This document shows positions 28,404 to 35,847 of a stretch of 64,000 bases of DNA, piece by piece; within the stretch, counting starts at the first letter, position 1; every line of letters starts with the position of its first letter. The position numbers and the translations under genes are program-made. The notes below the pieces were generated by a model. The model had not been told where the DNA came from. It worked only from the letters and a program-made list of their open reading frames with translations, and made no database searches. This DNA is from Ignavibacteria bacterium (GTDB taxonomy: Bacteria; Bacteroidota; Ignavibacteria; Ch128b), in assembly GCA_013177855.1 (NCBI GenBank), contig JABLYA010000006.1:148659-212658 (forward strand), read 5' to 3'.

Positions 28404-28810
28404 AAAATTGACTTTAATTTTTGATAGTATTCTTCTGATAAGAAGTCTTTTGCTTCAAGTAGATAATTTAAATATTCTTGATTTGGTTTAAGTCCTTCAA
28501 CAATATATTCTGGTTGTGCAATATAAACCCAAGCACTTATACCATCTATTTCAACAAGCGTTCTTTTATAATGTTTTGGAAATGACTCAAATTTATCCAT
28601 TACTGCAATATCTTCAATTTCATACAATACGCCTTCAACTATTGAACCTTCGTTAGGTACAATATTAGCAACAGCTCCTTGAGTTTTAGATATTTTGTTA
28701 AACTTCAGTTCAAAATTCTTTAATTTTGCAGGTTTGTATTGATTTATTACAACACCTCTTTGAGCCATTCTTGTTAAAGACATATTTGATCCATATGCAA
28801 AATACCACAT
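28400..28810 (-). CDS. Gamma-glutamylcyclotransferase-like (GGCT/AIG2) protein
   Basis: 136 residues starting MWYFAYGSNMS, the YGSN substrate loop of the GGCT fold, with the catalytic Glu in VMDKFESFPKHYKR and a late WVYIAQPEY strand. The family cyclises gamma-glutamyl peptides or amines; in phages the substrate is unknown. It ends QKLKSIL, a variant of the shared tail, and overlaps the next start. Confidence 0.85.
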   Translation of the reverse strand: MWYFAYGSNMSLTRMAQRGVVINQYKPAKLKNFELKFNKISKTQGAVANIVPNEGSIVEGVLYEIEDIAVMDKFESFPKHYKRTLVEIDGISAWVYIAQPEYIVEGLKPNQEYLNYLLEAKDFLSEEYYQKLKSIL

Positions 28811-28907
28811 ATCATTTAATTATTTTTATGGTTATTTTTGTTTGTGTAAAATGTTAAATCAACATTTTTTAAAAACCTAATGTACAAAAGACTATCTATA
28901 AAACGAC

Positions 28908-29300
28908 TCATATTCTATTCAATATCTTTATTTTATAATCAACATCATCTCTATAATGCTCACAAAGAAATTCAAAATCTTTTTCACTTAACTTATAATA
29001 CTCCATTAACATTTCTTTGTCTGTTTTTGAAATACTTTTTATCTTATCTTCTTTCTTGTTAGGATTCTTTGTCCAATACCAACCAGGTGTTTTATTGACA
29101 TTCCTATAAAGTAAAAACCATAAGTCCATAGCACTTGCTTTATCTATGCACTTATGGTTAAAGAATTGAGAAATTTCTAGTTTACCTAAACTAAATTTCT
29201 TATTAACAATAAAAAAAGTATTTATTTTATCTTCATCTGTAGCTGTGTGATAGTTCTTCTTGTTTTGGAAAATACTATCAACCATTTGCATAAAATCCAT
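28908..29300 (-). CDS. T4 gp62-like clamp-loader small subunit (candidate)
   Basis: 130 residues. An F-I-x-N-x-x-x-S segment (TFFIVNKKFSLGK) is followed by FFNHKCIDKASAMDLWFLL, GWYWTKNP and a C-terminal helix MEYYKLSEKDFEFLCEHY. This order resembles the small clamp-loader subunit of T4-like phages, in which an F(I/V)xNxxLS head and a YY-x-x-S tail are typical. No large subunit (gp44-like) is in the window. Similarity is by eye. Confidence 0.5.
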   Translation of the reverse strand: MDFMQMVDSIFQNKKNYHTATDEDKINTFFIVNKKFSLGKLEISQFFNHKCIDKASAMDLWFLLYRNVNKTPGWYWTKNPNKKEDKIKSISKTDKEMLMEYYKLSEKDFEFLCEHYRDDVDYKIKILNRI

Positions 29301-29530
29301 TTATAATTTATTTTATTTTGGATTTTATAGTTTGATTAATATTTTAAGTTTATATGAAATTTAAATCTTTTCATAATTATATAACAATATTTAATATATA
29401 CTACTGAACTTAATAAAAACTTACGATGCAAACTTTTCTCGTACCGAATTATTAAGCGATGATGTCGAAACAAAAAGAATTTTGGGTTGGAATTTCAAAT
29501 TTGAATATTATATATAAAAAGAAAAGAACA

Positions 29531-30097
29531 ATGAAATTGAGAAAATTTATGGTAACAACATTTAGAGAGTATTTGAATGAATATCAAGACATTTTATTAG
29601 CACCAAATGGTAATAAAAGCAATTTACCTAAAAATTTATATTACTATGTAAGAACTGATGAATTTAAAAAATGGTTTGGTGATTGGGAAAATGATAGACA
29701 AAATTCAAGTAAAGTTTTAGATGAAAACGGAGAACCGATGATTGTTTATCATGGTGGGTCTGATAATTTTGATAAATTTGATAAAAAATATAGAGGTACA
29801 TCAACCAATGCAAAATCAGCAAAACTTGGCTTCTTTTTTACTGATGATAGAAATGATGCTATTGCATATTCTAAAAGATATGCTGGTGGAAAGTTATATA
29901 AATGCTTCTTGAATTTAAGAAATCCAATTATTAAAGATTTTAATGGAGAAATCATAGATACAGATTTGGAATTAGTTAAATTAATTAAATTATCTGATGA
30001 TGGTGTTATCGCTTTAAATCTTAAAGATGGTTTTGTAGTAAATAACCAATATATAGTAAAAGAAGAAAATGATATTAAAATCATTAACGACATTTAG
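29531..30097 (+). CDS. ADP-ribosyltransferase-like (ART-PolyVal type) protein with capsid-targeting-like leader
   Basis: 188 residues from the ATG at 29531; upstream in-frame Met codons add only low-quality sequence. The leader MKLRKFMVTTFREYLNE ends in LNE. Then come FKKWFGDWENDRQNSSKVLD and GEPMIVYHGG (His74), FDKFDKKYRG, and GFFFTDDRNDAIAYSKRY (Tyr113). These are the successive signatures of ART domains found in polyvalent phage and plasmid proteins. The last catalytic Glu/Gln is not obvious. T4 packages and injects its ADP-ribosyltransferase Alt; leader plus ART here suggests a functional analogue (inference). Confidence 0.75.
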   Translation: MKLRKFMVTTFREYLNEYQDILLAPNGNKSNLPKNLYYYVRTDEFKKWFGDWENDRQNSSKVLDENGEPMIVYHGGSDNFDKFDKKYRGTSTNAKSAKLGFFFTDDRNDAIAYSKRYAGGKLYKCFLNLRNPIIKDFNGEIIDTDLELVKLIKLSDDGVIALNLKDGFVVNNQYIVKEENDIKIINDI

Positions 30098-30228
30098 GTT
30101 TTCATTTTTTAATACATAAATTGTTGGTGGGTAAAAAATTATTACACATAACGGTTAAGTGTAAAAATCATTTTAATATTTTTTACATTTTATTATACAT
30201 AGTATTTTGTAATGAAATTTTAATTTTG

Positions 30229-30246
30229 GAATATTTATATATAAAA
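30229..30246 (+). promoter_or_regulatory. Phage promoter-like motif GAATATTTATATATAAAA
   Basis: Copy of the TATATAAAA box just before the gene at 30253. The spacing to the ATG is short, so it may act as a leader or weak promoter only. Confidence 0.3.
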
Positions 30247-30252
30247 TAAAAT

Positions 30253-30533
30253 ATGGAAAACGAAATGAGAAAACATATAGACACATTCAAAAATTTTTGT
30301 GTGAATGAAGATTTTAGACCAGGTTTTGTAACGTCACCAGCACCGTGGGGTCTGTTGAAGAAGCAAGGAAATTTATAATTAATGTTTTATTACAACGACC
30401 AGATTTGACGTTACAAAAATTTGTTGAACTAAACAAAAATATTGTGAATAGATATCATAAAGAAGGTCAAAAATTTTTTTATGATGCGGTTGAAAAATTA
30501 AATATTCCATTTTGGAATAAAAAGCGTGAATAA
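30253..30533 (+). pseudogene. Leader-bearing small gene with frameshift at GGGG
   Basis: The first part (MENEMRKHIDTFKNFCVNED...) is a leader-type N-terminus with a VNE site. At the G4 run near 30347 the frame moves to GSVEEARKFIINVLLQRPDL, ending PFWNKKRE at 30533. Repairing one base gives a protein of about 93 residues. The body is helical and unrecognised. Confidence 0.5.
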
Positions 30534-30549
30534 AAATAAATAAAAATAT

Positions 30550-30774
30550 ATGGAAAAGAAACTTAAACATTTGAAAACATTCGAACAAAACACAGATAAA
30601 AACTTAAATATATCTGATGTTATAAGTCGTTTTATTGATACATTATCAGAAAAACACAATGTTGTTTCTAATAATTTATTGGTGGGTAAAACAGGTGATA
30701 AACTAAATATTTATACACAAGATGAATATGGTTATTTAAAATTATTAGAAACAATCAATATAAATGACTTATAA
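30550..30774 (+). CDS. Candidate packaged small protein (FEQ leader), stop inside palindrome
   Basis: 74 residues starting MEKKLKHLKTFEQNTDKNLN then ISDVIS. Near-identical N-termini occur at 52279 (minus) and 57904, forming a paralogous leader family. The C-terminus, QDEYGYLKLLETININDL, is repeated in the chimeric frame ending at 63571. The TAA stop is part of TTATAAC, the first bases of the palindrome at 30769. Function unknown. Confidence 0.65.
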   Translation: MEKKLKHLKTFEQNTDKNLNISDVISRFIDTLSEKHNVVSNNLLVGKTGDKLNIYTQDEYGYLKLLETININDL

Positions 30775-30885
30775 CGTTTGCAAATATAAAACGTTGCCAC
30801 ACAAATGTAAATAAATGAAACAAATTTAAAAAAATATAATATAAATAGAAACCACAACAGCAATGTTTTATATTTGTTGTTATAA
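30769..30885 (+). repeat. attC-like imperfect palindrome bounded by TTATAAC and GTTATAA
   Basis: The left arm, TTATAAC then GCAAATATAAAACGTTGC, is matched by the right arm GCAATGTTTTATATTTGTTG then GTTATAA, across about 65 bases of loop. An integron attC site has this form: short conserved outer ends with AAC/GTT, imperfect inner complementarity, variable loop. The upstream stop codon lies in the left end, as is common for gene cassettes. The same left half recurs at 59018-59060. No integrase gene is present. Confidence 0.55.
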
Positions 30886-30899
30886 ACATGTAAAAAATT

Positions 30900-31094
30900 A
30901 TGTAAGAAACATTTAAAAGATACGAATTACTTTGTGAGGATGTAAAACATCAAATTGATTTTGTTGATTATTACAAATTCGACTTTAAATACTTAGAAGA
31001 AACTTTAAATGAAATGAAGGAACTTCAAGAAAAGATTAAACAAAATCAATGGGTGGATAACAATATAACGGCTGATGATAAACAATCGTTTTAA
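30900..31094 (+). pseudogene. Leader-bearing small gene with stop directly after ATG
   Basis: Reads ATG, TAA, then an open frame ETFKRYELLCEDVKHQIDFV... to ADDKQSF, 65 codons in all. The leader-like start and the clean coding frame show that it was a gene. A single base change or indel after the ATG disables it. Preceded by the attC-like palindrome. Confidence 0.45.
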
Positions 31095-31099
31095 TGTTG

Positions 31100-31300
31100 A
31101 CAAATGTACGTTGAAAGAGAAATGTCATCACAAAAAATGAAAGCAAAGTGACGTTTTAATGTTTGCTAACGGTCGGGTGTATATGTAGTGTGAGATTTGA
31201 AACATTTTTTAAATGAAAGTAAAGATACTTGGTATGATATTGATGATAAACTTTCAATATAAATTATTACTAACCACTTAAAGCGTATTGTACGATGCTT
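31100..31300 (+). other. Short-peptide and repeat region with TAACGGTCGGGTGTATATG
   Basis: It holds a possible 15-residue peptide at 31107 and the motif GCTAACGGTCGGGTGTATAT at 31162, which recurs with variations near 42909, 43096, 51974 (minus) and 63571. CGTTTTAATGTT occurs twice (31087 and 31152). These look like pieces of the attC-like repeats. No sizeable gene. Confidence 0.35.
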
Positions 31301-31319
31301 GGCACAGTTTAATTTGATT

Positions 31320-31523
31320 ATGACAACTACATACACATTTTACAAAAACTCGAATACTGGTGAAATATTGATGAGGCAACACTTTTCAGATATTTCATTT
31401 AAGTGTCCTGACTATTTCTATGACTGGAACAAGAAATCAATCGACACACCTGACTTAACTGGATTTGTTGAAATATCTGAAAAGACATTTAACCGAGAAG
31501 CTAAGTTGAAGGCACGTTCTTAG
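31320..31523 (+). CDS. Unknown small protein, 67 aa
   Basis: From the ATG at 31320 (a TTG at 31299 is less likely): TTTYTFYKNSNTGEILMRQH ... DWNKKSIDTPDLTGFVEISE. It looks like a small beta protein with Arg-rich end. No family recognised. The stop is followed at once by a repeat copy. Confidence 0.45.
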   Translation: MTTTYTFYKNSNTGEILMRQHFSDISFKCPDYFYDWNKKSIDTPDLTGFVEISEKTFNREAKLKARS

Positions 31524-31582
31524 AAAGTTTCAAATTAATTTTTTTTTTGTTTGATAAAAATGTTGTATATTTGTTGTTATAA
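31521..31582 (+). repeat. Copy of the TAGAAAGTTTCAAATTAA repeat ending in GTTATAA
   Basis: Shares about 55 bases with 57371-57426 and 58196-58247. This copy has the right arm (AAAATGTTGTATATTTGTTG then TTATAA) but lacks the left arm seen at 57352. It ends in GTTATAA, like the attC-like element at 30885. Confidence 0.6.
31566..31573 (+). promoter_or_regulatory. Bacteroidetes-type -7 box TATATTTG
   Basis: Matches TAnnTTTG, the -7 element of Bacteroidetes primary-sigma promoters, 28 bases before the ATG at 31601. No clear -33 element, so tentative. The same bases belong to the repeat. Confidence 0.3.
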
Positions 31583-31600
31583 ATAATAAAAATTACGAAT

Positions 31601-31774
31601 ATGAAAAAATACGAAAAAACAACGAATGTAGGCGATGAAGTTTTAGCCGATGTTACTACTGTGGTAAAAATAGTTGTCAAAGAAAGAACATTTAATCAAA
31701 TGTGGAAAGACGCCGATAAGCGGTTAAAAAGTAGTATTAATAGATTTTATGAGAACTTTATCAAGAACAAATAA
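31601..31774 (+). CDS. Unknown small protein, 57 aa
   Basis: MKKYEKTTNVGDEVLADVTT followed by VVKIVVKERTFNQMWKDADK and RLKSSINRFYENFIKNK. Basic, helical, no family recognised. Codon use is a little less AT-biased than its neighbours. Confidence 0.45.
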   Translation: MKKYEKTTNVGDEVLADVTTVVKIVVKERTFNQMWKDADKRLKSSINRFYENFIKNK

Positions 31775-31800
31775 AAACGAATGTATAAAAAGAACTGTAA

Positions 31801-31855
31801 ACTTTCGGCTATCACGTCACCCACGCTTTTGGCAAGTCGCTGTTATAGCCAGTTG
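31801..31855 (+). repeat. G+C-rich hairpin GGCTAT...ATAGCC followed by GTTGTTAC
   Basis: CGGCTATCAC and GTTATAGCC frame about 30 bases of unusually G+C-rich sequence (GTCACCCACGCTTTTGGC). GTTATAGCC is the exact complement of GGCTATAAC at 63729. Could be another attC-like site; no gene covers it convincingly. Confidence 0.4.
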
Positions 31856-31936
31856 TTACAAAGTTATGGAGATTTTTCTAATTTTGATGGAGAATGTAAG
31901 TTATTTTCATTATCCAAATAAAAAAAATAAAAAGAA

Positions 31937-32431
31937 ATGACAAAGAAGAGATTTACATTTGATGAATTATGGAACAGACTTCCAGTTGATGTTCGCAATG
32001 CTTGTGCATCTTGTGAGCAAGATCCTATTTTTCACCCAGAAGGAAATGTCGATGTTCACATCAGATTAGTTTTTGAACACGCTGTTAAGAACTTTGATGG
32101 TGATGTTGATTTACTTGTCTCTGCTATTTTCCATGACCTTGGAAAACCTGAAACCAAAAGAGTTTCGGAAAGAAATGGCAGAGTTAAAATTTCTAATATT
32201 GGACACGAACTCAAGTGCGAATCATTTATTAATAAATATTTCGATCTTTTTTCTGATGTTACAACTAACAAGGAAAAAGTAACTGAAATTTGTAAAAATC
32301 ACATGAAGGCACATCTTTACAAAAACAAAACAATGTCAAAACCTTCTAAAAGAAAGGCGTTTGAATCATTGAAATTTTTTGATGATATTATGAAGTTTGC
32401 AGAATGTGACGAAATGGGGAAAAGTGAATAA
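31937..32431 (+). CDS. HD-domain phosphohydrolase
   Basis: 164 residues. HPEGNVDVHIRLVFEHAV supplies the first His. FHDLGKPETKRVSE holds the HD pair, followed by ISNIGHELKCE and a CKNHM-type His. This is the metal-dependent HD hydrolase fold (dNTPase, nucleotidase or cyclic-nucleotide type); the exact substrate cannot be told. An HD domain is often linked to the C-terminus of CCA-adding enzymes, and the phage CCA enzyme at 22455 seems to lack it. A 2',3'-cyclic phosphatase role is a possibility, especially beside the cREC protein at 33058. Confidence 0.8.
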   Translation: MTKKRFTFDELWNRLPVDVRNACASCEQDPIFHPEGNVDVHIRLVFEHAVKNFDGDVDLLVSAIFHDLGKPETKRVSERNGRVKISNIGHELKCESFINKYFDLFSDVTTNKEKVTEICKNHMKAHLYKNKTMSKPSKRKAFESLKFFDDIMKFAECDEMGKSE

Positions 32432-32432
32432 T

Positions 32433-32726
32433 ATGTTTTCGTGGTTTAAGAAGAGAGAAGAGGTTGAAGAACGACCAAGAGATAATCAACTCATATTAAA
32501 ATATGAGTATGAACATACATCTTGGGGTAGTTACAATTCTACAACAAAATTAAAAAAAGTATATATTGACGAATTAGTATTTAGATTTAAACAAAGAAAA
32601 TTCAATGATGTAATTATAATATCTGAATATAATAACGTCAAGTATCCTTTTTTTGATATAGATCAACTTGATAAATATAATCATTTTATAAGAAATTTTA
32701 AAGAATTGCCTTATGTCCTTTTGTAA
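32433..32726 (+). CDS. Unknown small protein, 97 aa
   Basis: From the ATG at 32433, two bases after the HD gene stop: MFSWFKKREEVEERPRDNQL, then a beta-rich part with TSWGSYNSTTKLKKVYIDEL. No family recognised. Coupled to the HD gene by position. Confidence 0.55.
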   Translation: MFSWFKKREEVEERPRDNQLILKYEYEHTSWGSYNSTTKLKKVYIDELVFRFKQRKFNDVIIISEYNNVKYPFFDIDQLDKYNHFIRNFKELPYVLL

Positions 32727-32740
32727 AATATTATGATTTT

Positions 32741-33031
32741 ATGAAAAATGATTTATTTAATGATTGGGTTGTGTATTCTAATACAGAATATCAAAAAATG
32801 ACGAATGACCGAAATGAATTTCATATTAGAGGTGTTTTTGAAAAATTAGAAAGACAACCTGTACTTATTGAAAAGAATGGCGAACTTAGTTCAAATTTCA
32901 GCGAATTTATTTCTAAATTAGAAAATTACTTTGAGTGTGATGGTCTTGAACTATCAACTCTTAGATATAATGACCCTGATATGTTATTGAAACTTAGAAG
33001 AATTAAAAAACTAAATCGTATAATTAAATAA
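32741..33031 (+). CDS. Unknown small protein, 96 aa, C-terminal KKLNRIIK
   Basis: Acidic small protein (MKNDLFNDWVVYSNTEYQKM...), no family recognised, ending LRRIKKLNRIIK. The next gene starts 27 bases later, so the tail is present without an overlapping start. Confidence 0.55.
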   Translation: MKNDLFNDWVVYSNTEYQKMTNDRNEFHIRGVFEKLERQPVLIEKNGELSSNFSEFISKLENYFECDGLELSTLRYNDPDMLLKLRRIKKLNRIIK

Positions 33032-33057
33032 TCTTAAAATTTAAATATATAACTGAT

Positions 33058-33516
33058 ATGAGTTACAATTTGTTTTTAGATGATATAAGATTTCCATATG
33101 TTGAAAAAAGTGATTTGAAAGATTCTGAGAAAGAATTTCACAATTTTATTAGCGCATATCATTACACCTTTTATGAACCATTTAAATCAGAACAGTGGTT
33201 GATTGCAAGAAATTATTATCAGTTTGTAAATATTGTTACTAACAAAGGTGTACCAAAAATAGTTGCTTTTGACCATGATTTGGGTATGGAACATTATGAA
33301 AGTATACCAACTGATCCAAAAATAAAACAAACAGATATAGATTACTCCAAGTTTCAAGAAAAAACTGGTTATGATTGTGCTAAATGGTTGTGTGATTATT
33401 GTCAACAATACAATGTAAAGTTTCCAGAATTCTTCATTCATTCTATGAATGTTGCTGGTTCGATGAATATTAAGAATTATATTTTAAATTATAAGAAACA
33501 TGTGGAAGAATCTTAA
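33058..33516 (+). CDS. Cyclic-phosphate-processing receiver (cREC) domain protein
   Basis: 152 residues. NLFLDDIRFP near the N-terminus, IVAFDHDLGMEH in the middle, TGYDCAKWLCDYC, and IHSMNVAGSMNIKNYI near the end. These are the four signatures of the cREC family, a receiver-like domain predicted to act on cyclic-phosphate ends in RNA-repair or conflict settings. The HD hydrolase two genes upstream could be a functional partner (inference from proximity). Confidence 0.8.
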   Translation: MSYNLFLDDIRFPYVEKSDLKDSEKEFHNFISAYHYTFYEPFKSEQWLIARNYYQFVNIVTNKGVPKIVAFDHDLGMEHYESIPTDPKIKQTDIDYSKFQEKTGYDCAKWLCDYCQQYNVKFPEFFIHSMNVAGSMNIKNYILNYKKHVEES

Positions 33517-33518
33517 TT

Positions 33519-33733
33519 ATGGATGTTTCTATTTTATTTAATGGTATAAAAATAATAGATAACTATAAAGAACTTGTATCTTTAGTTAATTATCTATTAA
33601 AGTTTAATGAATTGGTTGTTGATATTTAATTTGATGATTTCAAAAAACAAATAGGCAAAATTAGAGTTTTTCTTATATTGGTTTCAAAGGAGATGATGAA
33701 GATTTATTCAACTTTTTAGAAAAAATAATATAA
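33519..33733 (+). pseudogene. Small gene with in-frame stop and frameshift
   Basis: MDVSILFNGIKIIDNYKELV runs to a TAA at 33629. The same frame continues DDFKKQIGKIRVF, and after a shift YIGFKGDDEDLFNFLEKII to 33733. It reads as one former gene of about 70 residues. Function unknown. Confidence 0.4.
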
Positions 33734-33796
33734 ATAAAAAATTTGTTACAGATGGAGCAGTTGCATCATTAAAAAATAAGACAAAAAAATTTAAAG

Positions 33797-34027
33797 ATGA
33801 ATCGAGAACAGTATGAATTTAGTGATGTGTTTTGGTCAGACCCAATGTGGGACAAAATGAATGGAATACCAAAATATTATTCAATAAATGAAAGTGGTGA
33901 AATTGAATTTCATTATCTTAATGATAGAGAACTAAAAGAATTTTTAAATATAAAAATTAAAGAAAATCCCGACTTATTGAGAGATTTAAGATATAAAAAG
34001 ATAATAAGAATTTTAAAAAATAATTAA
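33797..34027 (+). CDS. Unknown small protein, 76 aa, C-terminal KKIIRILKN
   Basis: Asp/Glu/Trp-rich (EQYEFSDVFWSDPMWDKMNG), no family recognised. It ends RYKKIIRILKNN, a variant of the shared tail, seven bases before the next ATG. Confidence 0.5.
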   Translation: MNREQYEFSDVFWSDPMWDKMNGIPKYYSINESGEIEFHYLNDRELKEFLNIKIKENPDLLRDLRYKKIIRILKNN

Positions 34028-34033
34028 ATAAGT

Positions 34034-34264
34034 ATGAATATTTTAATAGAAGGTTATAAAATTGAATGCTTTGAAAATGAAAAAGATTACAAACTGTGGA
34101 TAAAAGATCATCAAAAAGAAACACAAATATTTCAATCTTGTGTATATCACGGTGAATTATATGGTATTACACAAGAAGTAAAAGACTTGTTCCAAGATAA
34201 TATCATTGTTTCAATTAAGAAGAAAAATTATAATGATGTTCAATATATTTTAATACACAAATAA
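34034..34264 (+). CDS. Unknown small protein, 76 aa
   Basis: MNILIEGYKIECFENEKDYK... mixed alpha/beta character, ending VQYILIHK. No family recognised. Abuts the following membrane protein gene by one base. Confidence 0.5.
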   Translation: MNILIEGYKIECFENEKDYKLWIKDHQKETQIFQSCVYHGELYGITQEVKDLFQDNIIVSIKKKNYNDVQYILIHK

Positions 34265-34265
34265 T

Positions 34266-34490
34266 ATGAAACAGAAATTAGCAAAATATATACTTTTTGT
34301 ATATTTGAATTATATACAAGAAGATTTGTCAGACTTAAAACCATTCGCACAAAATTTATTAAAACCAGCATGGTTCGTAAGATCAATTCTAGTGTGGATA
34401 TATTCAATTGTATTTTTTCCGTTAGTATTATTGGATATTCAAATACAAAAGAATAAATTTAAGATATTAAATTTTATATTAAAAAAATGA
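34266..34490 (+). CDS. Small membrane protein, 74 aa
   Basis: One or two membrane helices (ILFVYLNYI near the start; VRSILVWIYSIVFFPLVLLD later) and a basic C-terminus. Small phage membrane proteins can be holins or entry blockers, but nothing here decides it. It ends the transcription unit; a terminator follows. Confidence 0.5.
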   Translation: MKQKLAKYILFVYLNYIQEDLSDLKPFAQNLLKPAWFVRSILVWIYSIVFFPLVLLDIQIQKNKFKILNFILKK

Positions 34491-34496
34491 TTTATA

Positions 34497-34528
34497 AAAT
34501 CCAAGTCAAATGACTGGATTTTTTTTTG
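34497..34528 (+). terminator. Rho-independent terminator
   Basis: AAATCCAAGTC and GACTGGATTT pair with one unpaired A around AAAT, followed by a long T run, just after the membrane protein stop. Confidence 0.8.
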
Positions 34529-34614
34529 TTTAATTCAATACTTTAAAATATATAAAAACAAACTTATTTATAATTTTACTATAAAATATTTTGAAAAAAA
34601 TAATCAATTTTTGA

Positions 34615-35847
34615 ATGATTAGAATTTTAGTATTATCCAGTGATACTGATGGTGTTGGTTATTATCGTACTTTAAATCCTCACCTATGTATGAAAGAACC
34701 TGATATTAAAGTGGATATAAGGTTATTAACTGATATGACTTTACCTTTGTTAGATCCAAATTTTTTGAGACATTATTCAATAATTTTTTACAATAAAGTA
34801 ATTCCATTTGCAGATCCACAAAAAGAAGAATTGTTTTATAAAATTTGTAAAGAATTTAATATAAAAATTATATATGATATTGATGATTATTGGATTCTTG
34901 ATCCAAGTCATATTAATTTTAAAAACTGGAAAGAAAATAAATCAGGTGAAAAAGTAGAAAATCTAATTAAAAGAGCTGATGTTGTTACTACAACAACAAG
35001 TATTTTTGCAGATAGAATCAGAGAATTAAACCCAAATGTTGTAGTTTTAGAAAACGCATTGAATATTAATGAACAACAATGGATTTCAAATAAAACAAAA
35101 TCAGATAGAATTAGATTTATTTGGGGTGGTGGTATTTCACATAAAGTTGATTTAATGTTATTAAAAGATGAATTTAAAAAATTTGAAAAAACATTTATTA
35201 AAAAATCACAAATAATAATGTGTGGTTATGATTTGCGTATTAAAATGAAAGATGGTACAATCAAAAAAGATGATCACAATCGTAGTCAATGGGGTATATT
35301 TGAGAATATTTTTACTGGTGATGGTAAATATATTCAAGATCTTAAATATTCAGATTTTTTAAGAAAATCAGATAATTTTGATAATGATGATACTTATGGT
35401 TATAGAGAAGAATTCATAGATAATTTTTATCAAAGAAGACATACAAAACCAATATTACTTTATGGTTCAATGTATAATGAAGCTGATATAAGTTTGGCAC
35501 CGTTGAAAAGTAATATTTTATTTAATAAAATGAAATCACAATTGAAACTTATTGAAGCAGGATGTCATAAAATGCCTGTAATTATGAGTAATTACGGGCC
35601 TTATACGTTGGATGATGTTGAAGGTACAAAAACAGGTATTCAAAAAGGTTGGTTAATTGATGAAAATAAATCAAATTGGTATGAAAAAATGAAATGGTAT
35701 GTTGATAATCCAAATGCTATCAAAGAACATGGTGAAGCAAACCACGAATATTTTTTACAAAAATTTGAAATGCAAGTAGTAAACAAAAAAAGAGCAGATT
35801 TATATAAATTTATTGCTACACAAAATAGAGAAGAAGTAAAATTATGA
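34615..35847 (+). CDS. GT-B glycosyltransferase-like protein
   Basis: 410 residues. The N-terminal Rossmann-like part starts ILVLSSDTDGVGYYRTLNPH, followed by IIYDIDDYWILDPSH. The C-terminal half has a family-1-like acceptor/donor segment: ADISLAPLKSNILFNKMKS, LIEAGCHKMPVIMSNYGPY. A glycosyltransferase beside thymidylate synthase and a second glycosyltransferase (37070) hints at modification of phage DNA or host surface glycans; which one cannot be told. It overlaps thyA by four bases (ATGA). Confidence 0.7.
   Translation: MIRILVLSSDTDGVGYYRTLNPHLCMKEPDIKVDIRLLTDMTLPLLDPNFLRHYSIIFYNKVIPFADPQKEELFYKICKEFNIKIIYDIDDYWILDPSHINFKNWKENKSGEKVENLIKRADVVTTTTSIFADRIRELNPNVVVLENALNINEQQWISNKTKSDRIRFIWGGGISHKVDLMLLKDEFKKFEKTFIKKSQIIMCGYDLRIKMKDGTIKKDDHNRSQWGIFENIFTGDGKYIQDLKYSDFLRKSDNFDNDDTYGYREEFIDNFYQRRHTKPILLYGSMYNEADISLAPLKSNILFNKMKSQLKLIEAGCHKMPVIMSNYGPYTLDDVEGTKTGIQKGWLIDENKSNWYEKMKWYVDNPNAIKEHGEANHEYFLQKFEMQVVNKKRADLYKFIATQNREEVKL

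Noticed and set aside
31749..31940. 63-codon frame across the G+C-rich hairpin
   Set aside because: It overlaps the end of a better-supported gene and a palindromic repeat and has no coding pattern of its own.
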